NCBI GenBank assembly: GCA_900549415.1
Contig: URNX01000036.1
Location: forward strand, 1-34,675
Length of the DNA: 34,675 nt
Source of the DNA: an uncultured bacterium
GTDB lineage: Bacteria; Verrucomicrobiota; Lentisphaeria; Victivallales; UBA1829
Reading direction: 5' to 3'
Part shown: in pieces, positions 23,192-32,900 of the stretch
How positions within the stretch are numbered: position 1 is the stretch's first letter
Layout of the letters: every line of letters begins with the position of its first letter
The notes under the pieces: model-generated
The model's input: the letters and a program-made list of their open reading frames with translations, nothing else
What the model was told of the DNA's origin: nothing
Database searches by the model: none
Made by a program: the position numbers and the translations under genes

Positions 23192-24367
23192 TTATTGCCA
23201 GCCCATTGATCCGGGCAGGACGGTTTTTCCGCTCAGCGCGGGTTTTGTATCGACGAATCCCCAGCGGCGCGAGAGCGGCCAGAAGATGTTGAGTGCGCGT
23301 CCGATCATGTTCTTGCGGGGAATGAATCCCCAGTTGCGTCCGTCCAGACTGTTTGATGTGTTGTCGCCGAGCGCGAAAAACGCATTGTCCGGAACCGTCA
23401 GTTCCAGTCCCGGCGCGAGCAGTTCCGAGGCGATGTGTCCCTGGTAGCCGCCCTCCATCGAATAGATGCGGTCGAACTTCTTTGAAAACGCCGTTGCCGG
23501 TTTGAACTCCGCCGCGCCGCGCGGCTTGATGTAAAGCATGCGGTCGACAATCTTAAGCGTGTCGCCCGGAAGCCCGACGAGACGTTTGATGTAGTAGTAG
23601 CCGCCGAGCGGCTGAGTCGGCGACTTGATGTTTTCGGTCGTGAAGACAATGACGTCACCGCGCCGGGGCGGAAGATAATGAATGGAGACGCGATCCACGA
23701 AGAGATGATCGCCCGTGGAAAGCCAGCCGTCGGCGGCAACTTCGCCCTGTCTGAATTCCTGCCGGTGTTCCAGATCAAGATAGCGCGCCACCTGATTGAT
23801 GGTTCCCGGAAGCGTGTAGACCGAGTTGCCGATCTGCAGAAGCGTGGTGTCGAAAATTCCGAGTTCGCGGGATGGCTGATACGCCCGGAATTCCCCGTCT
23901 TCCGCAATCTTCATTTCCGCCGGGCGCACGGCGAGATACGGGATTTTGAGCAGATTCGCGGCGGGGGAGTTGTGTTCGGCAAAACCTTTGCGGTCGACGT
24001 AGTGGATGCCGAACAGAGTCGGCTGCATGCTGCTTGTCGGAATCTTGAACGGCTGGAGATAGAGCGCGCGGATTCCGAACGCAACCGCGAACGCAACGGC
24101 GAGAATATCGAGAATGTTGCGGAGCTTGCGCTTGTTCCCGTGTACATCGGAGAGGCGTTCGAGCTTTGCGGAAGCGGAACGGATGAATTCCTCCATCGCC
24201 TTCCGGTCCGAGCGGTTCACCGCGGCGGCTCCGGAGACGATCCCCCGCAGTTCCTCTTTTTTCGCATCGGAAAGGATATCGTCATCCGAAATGAGACGGC
24301 GCTTTGCCGCGAGGACTGTTTCGCGCAGTTCCTTGCGCGGTTTCCGGAGGGTGAGGAATGCGAACAT
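23192..24367 (-). CDS. lepB: Signal peptidase I
   Basis: A 391-residue membrane-bound Ser/Lys protease that removes signal peptides from exported proteins. The catalytic Ser113 lies in PTSSMQPTL and Lys261 in YYYIKRLVGLPGD; a later conserved box reads FALGDNTSNSLDGRNWGFIP. A single clear membrane helix (about 85-103) precedes the catalytic serine. Two features are unusual: an N-terminal 80-residue charged extension before that helix, and a roughly 100-residue segment between the serine region and the SGDHLFVDR-like box. The gene lies 3 bp after lepA, the classical lepA-lepB arrangement, and its many secreted clients are evident across this window. Confidence 0.95.
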   Translation of the reverse strand: MFAFLTLRKPRKELRETVLAAKRRLISDDDILSDAKKEELRGIVSGAAAVNRSDRKAMEEFIRSASAKLERLSDVHGNKRKLRNILDILAVAFAVAFGIRALYLQPFKIPTSSMQPTLFGIHYVDRKGFAEHNSPAANLLKIPYLAVRPAEMKIAEDGEFRAYQPSRELGIFDTTLLQIGNSVYTLPGTINQVARYLDLEHRQEFRQGEVAADGWLSTGDHLFVDRVSIHYLPPRRGDVIVFTTENIKSPTQPLGGYYYIKRLVGLPGDTLKIVDRMLYIKPRGAAEFKPATAFSKKFDRIYSMEGGYQGHIASELLAPGLELTVPDNAFFALGDNTSNSLDGRNWGFIPRKNMIGRALNIFWPLSRRWGFVDTKPALSGKTVLPGSMGWQ

Positions 24368-24370
24368 GGT

Positions 24371-26179
24371 TTATTCTCCGCTTGATTTCAGCACTTCGAC
24401 GAAGGCTTCCTGCGGGATGTTGACCTTGCCGATCTGCTTCATGCGCTTCTTGCCCTCTTTCTGCTTTTCGAGGAGCTTGCGTTTTCGGGTGATGTCGCCG
24501 CCGTAGCACTTCGCCAGAACGTTTTTGCGGAGAGCGCGGACGGTTTCGCGGGCGATGACCTTTCCGCCGACGGCCGCCTGAATTGCAACCTGGAACATGT
24601 GCGGCGGAATGACGTTCGCGAGTTTTTCGGCGAGCATGCGGCCGCGCGAATAGGCAAAGTCGGTGTGGACAATTGTCGCGAACGCGTCGACCGGTTCGCC
24701 GTTGACCATGATGTCGAGCTTGACCAGTTTGTCGGCGCGGTATCCGGCATGCTCGTAATCCATGCTGCCGTAGCCGCGGGTGATGGATTTCAGCTTGTCG
24801 TGGAAGTCAATCAGGATTTCATGCATCGGAATTGTGGCGGTGATCATGACGTGGGAGCCGTCGACGCTTTCCGTTTTTGTGCATACGCCGCGTTTCTGCA
24901 TTACCAGATTCATGATGTCGCCGATGTAGTTGTTGGGCGACATGATGTGCGCGGAAATGAGCGGTTCTTCGATGCGGTCGATCTCCGCCGGGTCGGGCAG
25001 ATGCACCGGGTTGTCAACTTCGAGCATGGTTCCGTTTGTCAGATAGACATGGTAGATGACGCTCGGGTAGGTCGCGATGATGTCCATGTTGTATTCGCGG
25101 CGCAGACGTTCCTGGATGATCTCCATGTGGAGGAGTCCGAGGAATCCGCAGCGGAATCCGAAGCCGAGAGCGGCGGAGGTTTCCGCCTGGTAGGTGAAGG
25201 CGGCGTCGTTGAGCTGAAGCTTCGCCATGCTGAAACGCAGCTGGTCGTAATCCGCCGTGTCGATCGGGTAGATGCCGCTGAAGACCATGGGTTTGATTTC
25301 CTGGAAGCCCGGGAGCGCCTCCGCGCAGGGATCCTTGACCTCCGTCACCGTGTCGCCGATTCGCGTTTCGGTCGGGCTCTTGATGTTCGGAATGATGTAT
25401 CCGACGGAGCCGGCGGAGAGTTCCGGCGTTGCCGCCATCGAGGGTTTGAACACGCCGACTTCCTTGATTTCGCTTTCGAGACCGGTGCTGAGCAGGCGCA
25501 TCTTGTCGCCGCGCCTGAACGAGCCGTTGAAAACGCGCAGGTAGGTGACGACGCCGCGGAAGGAGTCGTAGACCGAATCGAAAATGAGCGCGCTGATTCC
25601 GGGCATGGAAACGAGTTTCGGCGGCGGAATGTTTCTGACGATGGATTCGAGCACTTCCGGAATGCCGGTTCCCTCTTTCGCGGAGACGGCGATCGCCTCT
25701 TCGCGCGGAATCGCGAGGATTTCCTCCATCTGGTCGAGACACATGTTGACGTCGGCCGCTGGCAGGTCGATCTTGTTGATGACGGGGATGATGTGCAGAT
25801 TGTGCTTCATCGCGAGATTGACGTTGGCGACGGTCTGCGCCTGCACGCCCTGGGTTGCGTCGATGACGAGAAGCGCCCCGTCGCACGCCGCGAGGGAGCG
25901 GCTGACTTCATAGGCGAAGTCGACGTGTCCCGGAGTGTCGATGAGGTTGAGTTCGTATTCGACGCCGTCGTGCGCTTTGTAGAGCATCCGCACGGGGTGC
26001 GCTTTGATCGTGATGCCGCGTTCCTGTTCGAGGTCCATCGCATCAAGGAGCTGATCATGGGTCAAGTCGCGCTTTTCGATCGTTCCGGTCGCTTCGAGCA
26101 ACCGGTCGGCAAGCGTGGATTTCCCGTGGTCGATATGAGCGATGATCGAAAAGTTTCTGATATATTTAAGGTCGGGCAT
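24371..26179 (-). CDS. lepA: Elongation factor 4 (LepA)
   Basis: A 602-residue translational GTPase that binds ribosomes and affects translocation and ribosome assembly. The P-loop AHIDHGKST lies at residues 14-22, followed by RGITIK, DTPGH and NKIDLP motifs. The C-terminal LepA-specific region includes the conserved GYGSMDYEHAGYR and the basic terminal KCYGGDITRKRKLLEKQKEGKKRMK. It is the first gene of the lepA-lepB-purU-lnt-rsmB operon and has its own promoter at 26214-26242. Length and motifs are typical. Confidence 0.97.
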   Translation of the reverse strand: MPDLKYIRNFSIIAHIDHGKSTLADRLLEATGTIEKRDLTHDQLLDAMDLEQERGITIKAHPVRMLYKAHDGVEYELNLIDTPGHVDFAYEVSRSLAACDGALLVIDATQGVQAQTVANVNLAMKHNLHIIPVINKIDLPAADVNMCLDQMEEILAIPREEAIAVSAKEGTGIPEVLESIVRNIPPPKLVSMPGISALIFDSVYDSFRGVVTYLRVFNGSFRRGDKMRLLSTGLESEIKEVGVFKPSMAATPELSAGSVGYIIPNIKSPTETRIGDTVTEVKDPCAEALPGFQEIKPMVFSGIYPIDTADYDQLRFSMAKLQLNDAAFTYQAETSAALGFGFRCGFLGLLHMEIIQERLRREYNMDIIATYPSVIYHVYLTNGTMLEVDNPVHLPDPAEIDRIEEPLISAHIMSPNNYIGDIMNLVMQKRGVCTKTESVDGSHVMITATIPMHEILIDFHDKLKSITRGYGSMDYEHAGYRADKLVKLDIMVNGEPVDAFATIVHTDFAYSRGRMLAEKLANVIPPHMFQVAIQAAVGGKVIARETVRALRKNVLAKCYGGDITRKRKLLEKQKEGKKRMKQIGKVNIPQEAFVEVLKSSGE

Positions 26180-26213
26180 CTCTTTTGTTCTCCGTTTTTA
26201 TTTATAAGATGAT

Positions 26214-26242
26214 AATGTAGCACGCTTTTCCTGTTTTTGCAA
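26214..26242 (-). promoter_or_regulatory. Promoter of the lepA operon
   Basis: On the minus strand TTGCAA (26242-26237) and TACATT (26219-26214) are 17 bp apart, and AACGGAGA lies about ten bases before the lepA ATG. This fits a sigma-70-type promoter with a moderate match. Confidence 0.62.
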
Positions 26243-26339
26243 ACCGGAAAAGCTCCGCCGTCCGCGCGTTTTGTCGGGAGCCCGCGCGCCGTCGTTCTTC
26301 CGAGCGGAAAATTTTTCGGCAGATTATGAAAAAATAAAC

Positions 26340-26367
26340 TTGCTTTTCCGGGTTTGTGCTGTAAAGT
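26340..26367 (+). promoter_or_regulatory. Candidate promoter of the repeat-protein/rhamnosidase pair
   Basis: TTGCTT at 26340-26345 and TAAAGT at 26362-26367, spaced by 16 bp, ahead of GGAGG and the ATG at 26390. The -10 is weak, so the call is tentative. Confidence 0.45.
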
Positions 26368-26389
26368 CAGAAAAAACGGAGGATTTTCC

Positions 26390-27163
26390 ATGAAAAAAGG
26401 TATTCTGATTCTGACGGTTTTGTGTTTTGCGGTTCCGCTTTTTGCCCAGCTTTCACAATGGACCAGCAGGGAGTGGGCGGCGGCTCAGGCCGAACTCAAA
26501 AAAGCGGCTCCTCAAAAGTATGCAGAAATCGAAAAACTGCAATCCGTCAACATGCTCGCGGCTATGGAAAAACTGCGCGAACTCGCGCGGGAGGAGAATA
26601 TCCAGTTTCCCGATGTCTTCCCCCGTTTTTCCCATGACGGCGGCGCGATGGGACAGCGGATGCGTCAGCCTCAGACTCCGCACCGGGGAACGGTCGATGC
26701 GCTCGCATCGGCGGAAAGAAAACTTCACAAGGAACGCCCCGCGGAATACCGGGAGATTGAACGGCTGCGCGCGGAGGCGGATCTCAAGGTTTTCAAACTC
26801 GCGGCCAAAGCCGGAATCCGGCTTCCGGATTCGATGGAGATTTACCGGAAAAAGCTGAACGTGCTCCGGATCTATTTTCCGCAGGAATACCGGAAAGCCC
26901 GGGAACTTCAGCGCACGGATGCGGAGGGCGGCGCGAAGATTCTGCGCGGTCTCGCGGCGAAACTTGAACTCGGGCTCTCCGATCCGCCCGGCAAACGGAA
27001 CGCCGGCAACGCCTCTCTGCCGCAGGGCGACGCCATGATACAGCTCCGCAAACGCTTTCCCGAAGAAATGAAAAAACTCGACAAGCTGAAACACAACGCA
27101 CCCGTCGCATACCGTCAGCAGCTTCGGAAACTGATGGAAAAGATGAATGCGGAGACCAAATGA
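26390..27163 (+). CDS. Secreted helical protein with a fourfold internal repeat
   Basis: A 257-residue protein with a signal peptide (MKKGILILTVLCFAVPLFAQ, cut near residue 20). The mature part contains four copies of a helical unit of about 45-50 residues, seen in KKAAPQKYAEIEKLQ (38-51), HKERPAEYREIERLR (113-127), RIYFPQEYRKARELQ (160-174) and RKRFPEEMKKLDKLK (220-234). Two of the units continue with an I-x-[FL]-P-D ending. I do not recognise the family. The ATG at 26390 follows GGAGG. The gene precedes the rhamnosidase-like gene by 12 bp, suggesting one operon, although this protein is exported and that enzyme is not. Confidence 0.78.
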   Translation: MKKGILILTVLCFAVPLFAQLSQWTSREWAAAQAELKKAAPQKYAEIEKLQSVNMLAAMEKLRELAREENIQFPDVFPRFSHDGGAMGQRMRQPQTPHRGTVDALASAERKLHKERPAEYREIERLRAEADLKVFKLAAKAGIRLPDSMEIYRKKLNVLRIYFPQEYRKARELQRTDAEGGAKILRGLAAKLELGLSDPPGKRNAGNASLPQGDAMIQLRKRFPEEMKKLDKLKHNAPVAYRQQLRKLMEKMNAETK

Positions 27164-27175
27164 AGGAATTTCGTC

Positions 27176-29725
27176 ATGTCTGAAATCATCACCGCCGCCG
27201 CGCACGTTCCGCAGGATGCGCGCAACTCCTACGCAGTCTTCCGCGGGACGCTTGCGGGGAACGTCGCAAAAATCCGCGTTTATGCGAATCTGTTCTACGA
27301 ACTGCGCATCGACGAATCGCTTGTCGCGTACGGTCCCTGCCGCAGCCGCAAACCGCTGCTCTATTTCGATGAATACGTGCTGGAACCGACCGCGTCGCCG
27401 AAACTCGTCACCCTGAAAGTTCACGCCCGGAAGGGGGCGCCGGAGGCGTATGTCAGCGGAGTGACGGACTGGATGGTCCGCACGCTCACTGCTTACGAGA
27501 CGGAGACTCCACTCTGCGTGGGCGATGTCGGCTACTGCGAATACTGCGACCTGGATTCGCCGGAATGGAACTGGTTCCGCCGTGTTTTCCCCTCCGACGG
27601 CTTTGAGGCTCCACGCGAAGGAACGCACATACCGGAGTCCGAGTTCCTGCCGCGTCCGATTCCCGCGTTCCACGAGACGGAAGTCAGGCCGCTGACGCTC
27701 TCCCGCTGGAACGGCGGCTGGCTGGCGGATTTCGGGCGGATGGTTTACGGGCGTCCCGTAATCTCCGGCGAATTCGACGGGACCGGAACGGTGGAGCTTG
27801 GCTATGTGGAATCGCTTGATTCCGGCTGGGCGCATTCGGAGGGGCGGCTGGAGATGTATTCCGACAAGCTCACCGGTTCCGGCACGCTGAACTGGAAGTC
27901 GTTCTGGAAACGTCCCTGCCGTTATCTTTTCCTTTCCGGCGCGCTGAAACGGATCGACATGGTGAGCGTGCAGGAGTACGGCTACCCGGTTGTCCTCAGC
28001 GGTTCGTTCCGCTGTTCCGACGACCGCCTGAACCGTCTGTGGGAGATTGCTGAACGCACACTCCGCATCTGCATGGACGACATCTTCAACGACTGTCCAC
28101 ACCGCGATCAGTCGCAGTGGATGGACGCTTTCGTGAGCGCCAAAGCCGCGCTTTCGCTCTACGGCGTGACCGACCTCACGCGGAAATGTCTGGTGCAGCA
28201 CGGCATCTGTTCTTTCAAAAACGGACAGCTCCTCTCTCCGAGCATCCGGGGCGGAACGCTGTTTTCCGACTATGCGCTTGTGCAGGTTCTGTTCATCGAC
28301 TGGTACTGGCGCGCCACCGGCGACCGTTCGCTGCTTGAGGAGCTTTTCGACAACACCGCGGAGGGATTCAAGATTTTCTTTGCTCTTGAGGAACCCGACG
28401 GACTGTTGAAAGACGTCGATCTGATCGGAAGGGGGGAGAGAAGCGGGAAACTCGACTTCTTCACACTCGGTTCTTCCATGCTTTATCTGGACAACACTTT
28501 CGAGCTGTGCCGCCGCGGGAAATCCGCCGGACTCAACGCCCTTTATTACGGCGCGCTGAATGCGATGGTTTCGATCTGCGCCGCGCTTGGGAAGCCGGCG
28601 GAGCTCTATCGCGAAAAGGCGGAGAAGGTACGTGCGAACTTCGCGAAAGTCTTTGCCCAGGAGGGGGCGGACGGCTGTTTCAAAGATTCCGATTCGCGGT
28701 TTGAACATTTCTTCCGCAACATCAATTTTTCGTGCGAGTTCGGCAAATGGACGGGCGCGGGCGCGGCGGCGCGGATTGCGGTGACCGCTCCCGAAGCCGG
28801 CGAATACGAACTCCTTGCCGGAGCTTACGCCGAATGGCGGCTGAAAGTCAACGGCGAACTTTTCTACGAGAACACCGAGCGGGAGAGCTGGACGCGTCCG
28901 GCTCCGTTTTACGATCCGGTCCGTCTGACCCTCTCTCTGAAAGCCGGCGAGAATGAACTGGAATTCGAGTGCGCGAACAGCAATTTGAACTGGGAATTTT
29001 TCTTTGACCTTCCGCTTCCGGTGACCGCGTGCGCGATCCGGGAGATTGAGTACGGAACAGGCGTTCCGGCTGGCGGCGCGGAATGGAAAACGGCGTCGCC
29101 GCGTCCGTGGTTCCCGCCGTTCCTGTCGCAGTCGACGAATGCCTACGCCGCATACACGGGGCTTCGGCCGGATGCGTCGGCGCTGAAGCGTCTTCTTCCC
29201 GAGGAATACCCGCGCAACTACATCAGCGTGCGTGTCCCGCTGTTCTGCCGGGAGACGACGGACGCGGCGGAACTGAAACGCTGGATCATGCCTGCGAACA
29301 CGCCGTGGACGACGTTCTATCTGGTGTCGTCGCTGTTCCGCGCGGGGCTGAGCCGTGAGGCTCTGGACACGATCCGGCGGGCGTGGGGAGTGATGCTGGA
29401 CCGCGGCGCGGTGAACACCTGGGAGGAGTGGGATGCGAATGCGAGTCTGTGTCATGCATGGGGATCTTCTCCCGCATGGTTTATGCTGCACGATATTCTC
29501 GGGATTCAGTACGAATCGCTGGGAGAGAAAACGATTGTGATCCGTCCGGATCTTTGCGGGCTGGAGCATGCGGAGGGGAGCGCGGCGCTTTCGGCGGACG
29601 GCCGTATGAAAGTGTGTGTTTCCCTGCGCAAGACTCCGGCGCATACGGAGGTGCGGATATCCGTCCCTCCGGGCTATCGCGTCGAGAAGGATTTCAGCCG
29701 TCTTGAGAACCCTGTCGAGATTTGA
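27176..29725 (+). CDS. GH78-like alpha-L-rhamnosidase candidate with an inserted beta-sandwich
   Basis: An 849-residue cytoplasmic protein (no signal peptide). The N-terminal third is beta-rich, and from about residue 280 the sequence follows the GH78 (alpha/alpha)6 plan: FRCSDDRLNRLWEIAERTLR, then NDCPHRDQSQWMDA (D306, D311, with Gln312 where many enzymes have Glu), and a late TWEEWDANASLCHAW block (E750 or E751 as likely general base, H760). About 170 extra residues lie between these blocks compared with typical enzymes, including a beta-sandwich at about 505-612. It would release rhamnose from imported oligosaccharides, consistent with the nearby lyase locus. It probably shares a transcript with the gene at 26390-27163. 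Confidence 0.8.
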   Translation: MSEIITAAAHVPQDARNSYAVFRGTLAGNVAKIRVYANLFYELRIDESLVAYGPCRSRKPLLYFDEYVLEPTASPKLVTLKVHARKGAPEAYVSGVTDWMVRTLTAYETETPLCVGDVGYCEYCDLDSPEWNWFRRVFPSDGFEAPREGTHIPESEFLPRPIPAFHETEVRPLTLSRWNGGWLADFGRMVYGRPVISGEFDGTGTVELGYVESLDSGWAHSEGRLEMYSDKLTGSGTLNWKSFWKRPCRYLFLSGALKRIDMVSVQEYGYPVVLSGSFRCSDDRLNRLWEIAERTLRICMDDIFNDCPHRDQSQWMDAFVSAKAALSLYGVTDLTRKCLVQHGICSFKNGQLLSPSIRGGTLFSDYALVQVLFIDWYWRATGDRSLLEELFDNTAEGFKIFFALEEPDGLLKDVDLIGRGERSGKLDFFTLGSSMLYLDNTFELCRRGKSAGLNALYYGALNAMVSICAALGKPAELYREKAEKVRANFAKVFAQEGADGCFKDSDSRFEHFFRNINFSCEFGKWTGAGAAARIAVTAPEAGEYELLAGAYAEWRLKVNGELFYENTERESWTRPAPFYDPVRLTLSLKAGENELEFECANSNLNWEFFFDLPLPVTACAIREIEYGTGVPAGGAEWKTASPRPWFPPFLSQSTNAYAAYTGLRPDASALKRLLPEEYPRNYISVRVPLFCRETTDAAELKRWIMPANTPWTTFYLVSSLFRAGLSREALDTIRRAWGVMLDRGAVNTWEEWDANASLCHAWGSSPAWFMLHDILGIQYESLGEKTIVIRPDLCGLEHAEGSAALSADGRMKVCVSLRKTPAHTEVRISVPPGYRVEKDFSRLENPVEI

Positions 29726-29740
29726 ACGGGAAAAAGATTT

Positions 29741-29790
29741 GAGCGCGGACGGAGTTCCCCGAAAGAGAGACTCCGTCCGCGCTCATTTTT
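29741..29790 (+). terminator. Intrinsic terminator after the rhamnosidase gene
   Basis: A 15-bp perfect stem (29741-29755 with 29770-29784, GAGCGCGGACGGAGT and its complement) with a 14-nt loop, followed by ATTTTT. The opposite side is also T-rich on the minus strand, so it may act in both directions. Confidence 0.88.
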
Positions 29791-29828
29791 CCCATCCGGT
29801 CACAAAAGATGAACAAAGAGATTTTGTG

Positions 29829-29874
29829 AATAAAAACGGGGCTGTTGCTTGCCCGTAGGTTTTGTAACAGCCCC
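29829..29874 (-). terminator. Intrinsic terminator of the GH-A hydrolase unit
   Basis: Inverted repeat GGGGCTGTT (29838-29846) and AACAGCCCC (29866-29874); on the minus strand the stem is followed by GTTTTTATT. It lies about 90 bp beyond the hydrolase stop codon. The rest of the 241-bp intergenic stretch shows nothing else. Confidence 0.75.
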
Positions 29875-29966
29875 TTGCTCTTATAGTTCATTTTCCGGCT
29901 ATTCCGAAGTGTGGACAGCCGGAAGATTGTATGAAAGGGAACCCGCGAAGGGATGCCCCGGTGAGA

Positions 29967-32900
29967 TTACTTCATCAGAAGGAGATCCATGAACAGACCC
30001 GGTTTTTTGATTTCACCGATTCCTGGCGTGAACTGCAGCCAGCCGATGCGTTCTTTGCCGTTGTTCATGTTCACGATAAGATTGAAGCGCATTGACGAAC
30101 CTTCCTTGAGTTTGAACGGGCTCAGCGAGCGCGGAACAAACTGAATCTCGTATACGGTTTTGCCCGGCAGGGGCTTGATCGCCGCAACGACTTCCCCTTT
30201 CAGCTCGCCGACTGTTTTTGTCAAGCTGTCGTAGATGGAGAGTGAGGCGTAGTGGCGGTAGACGACCGGAGCTCCTTTGAAGAGTCCGATGGAATATTCA
30301 AAGTCGTCGCCGTCGTACTTGACACTGTCTTTCGTGGCGTTTTTCAGCGGGTCGAACGCGATTTGAAGAGAATCGCCTTCCCAGACTCTTGCGGCGGAGA
30401 TTTCATTCGGATGGAATTCCGCTTTGTTGACGGTGACCGCGATGTAGAAGCCTTTTTCGTTCCAGGCGGTTTTTATGTCCGCCGTGACCGCGTTGTCCCG
30501 AGCGGTCCATTCCGCCGCTTTCTGAGTGGTTTCATTAAAGAATCTGATGCGGTTTCCGGGGCTGGAGAGACGGATTGCGGGGATGTCTTTCCATTCGTCG
30601 AGGGACCCGTCGATCGTGACGTTCCTGATTTCGGGAACGAAGAGGGATTTCAGCGCAAGAGTTTGCTCGAAGGTTTGTCCGTTGAGGTTGAGCGCGAGCT
30701 TGCCCGCCGTCGGTTCGGTTGAGAAGGTTACGGGGACGCGGAAGGGGATGCGCACGCTCTTTCCCGCCAGGATTTCCGGAACAGCTGCTTTCAGAGTCTT
30801 GCCGTTGAAGGAGAGGACAATTTCGCCTTTCAGCGGTTTGATTCCACGGTTGGTGACGACGGCTTCAACGCTGTTGGGACCCGTCACGAAAACATCGTAA
30901 TTGCAGGCGGCTTTTCCGTTGTCGGGGACAAGGGCAGGGCAAAGTTTTTTCACTTCATCGACGCTGAGAGCTGTTTTGAAATAAAGCGGGACGTCGCTGA
31001 TTTCGAGCTCGCCCTTGACTGGATTGCCCATAACGTCGTAGAAAGTTCCGCGGAATTCGGGGCCGGGGGTGATGCTGACGGGAGCGCCGTTCCATTTCCA
31101 GAAAGTAACGGTGCGCTCTTTGCCGTTGTCGAAGATGTAGCATTTGTATTCAAAACCGAGGGGAACCGCACCTGCCGGTCTGGCTTCGTCGCCGATCATG
31201 TCGGCAATGGCGCGCATTCCGTAGAGAACGGGCTGGGGAACGTATTCGTAAGGTCTTCCGGTTGCGCCGGTTGCGGTGACCTGCCACGAAGCCGAACCGC
31301 CCCATGTCCAGAAGTTGAAGTGGGTATAGACCCCGGCGCCGCCAGCATAAGCGGTGAGCATCATGCGGAGGTTTTTCGCGGTATTGGTGCGGATGTAGGG
31401 AGTGACCTTGTTGTCGTTCATCATCTCTTCCGAGCGGATTCCGCTTTCGGTCGCCCAGTGAGGCTTAGAGCCGTACTGCGCAAGGACTTTTTCAAGGTTC
31501 TGAAGGTCCGTGTAGTAGTCCGGCATTTCCGCTGCGGAACGGTACGGATGCTCGGTGATGATGTCGAGGTATTTGTCTCCTCCGGCTTTCAGGACGTTGG
31601 AAATGAATCCGATATCGGTTCTGCAGGGCGTCGGGCCGGCGAATTTTGCGTTCGGGGCAAATTCCATGATATATTGCCGGGCTGTTTTGAGAACGCGGAT
31701 GTATTCAGCCGGGGACATTTCGCAGTAGATGGACGGGTCCGGGTTCTTGCGGTATCCGTTCCAGATGTTCGGCTCGTTCAAGATTTCATAAACATCAATA
31801 TAATCTTTATAGGGCATGACGTATTTGCGGATGGCATCGCGCCAAGAGGAGAGATCATAGCGGGAGAAAGAGCTGTAGCGTCCGTCTTTGTCGTCGATGC
31901 TGACATTGAGAAAGGTCTGCACACCGGCATTGTGGAGGTCTTTGAGAGTCGGAACGTCGGTGAAATTTGCTCCGCTCATCTGGCTCCAGAGTCTGGCGGT
32001 TCCAATGCGCATATCAAGGAAAAAGGGAAGTATGAATTCTGCGGCAGAAGCTGAATGGGTATCAATCGCAAGGCGTTTGACGAGAGAGGTTTCGTGTCCG
32101 ATTCCGCCGAAGAGGAATCCGTGGTCGATCGTTTTTCCGTTGGCTGTCACTTGGAAGAGGAGAGTCTGCGGGCCGAGGTGTTTGACGGTATGGTTATAGG
32201 CAATATCGGTGTTTCCGTCTTTTGCAAGGGATACGGAAGGGAGAATCTCTTTTTCCAGTTCCTTGCCGTAAAAATCAAGAAGTCTGTAAGCAACGTCCGC
32301 TTTGAGAGGAGCTCCGGTTGTGTTGCGGATATTCAGTTTTGCGACGATTTTTTCTCCGGTCTTTTTGTAACGACTGTCGATTTCGCCGGAGATTGCGACG
32401 GGGGAGGGGTTTTCAAATTTGACTTCGCCGCTGCCCTGCCAGATGCAGAGATCGTCGAGCCAGGCAGTTTTGTCGACCCAGAAGGTCGGGTAGAACTGGT
32501 TGTCGCCTTTGTTGGCGTAGTTGCCGGAGATGTTTCCGACCGACTGACCGAATTTGGGAATTTCAAAGCGGTATTCTTTCCATTCCGGTCCGATGTCGAA
32601 GAATTTGCGGTAGCCGTCAGAAGTGCTGACGGCGGCAAAAAAAAGCAGTCTGGAGTGACCGGATTTCGATTTTGCCTTGAAGGTTACGACGGTGCGCTCC
32701 CCCATCTGGAATTTGACGGGGTTGAAGCGAAACCAGTTCTGAAACTGGGGACCTCCGTCCCCAAGTCGAAAAGAGTATTTGCCGGACGCTGCCTCCTTGT
32801 CGTCGATCTGCACAATCATTGCCTGAGTCCAGATCTTTCCGAGCCAGTCGCGGTAGTGTCCCCCGATGAGATTGGAAAAATCAGAGCCGGAAACTGCATA

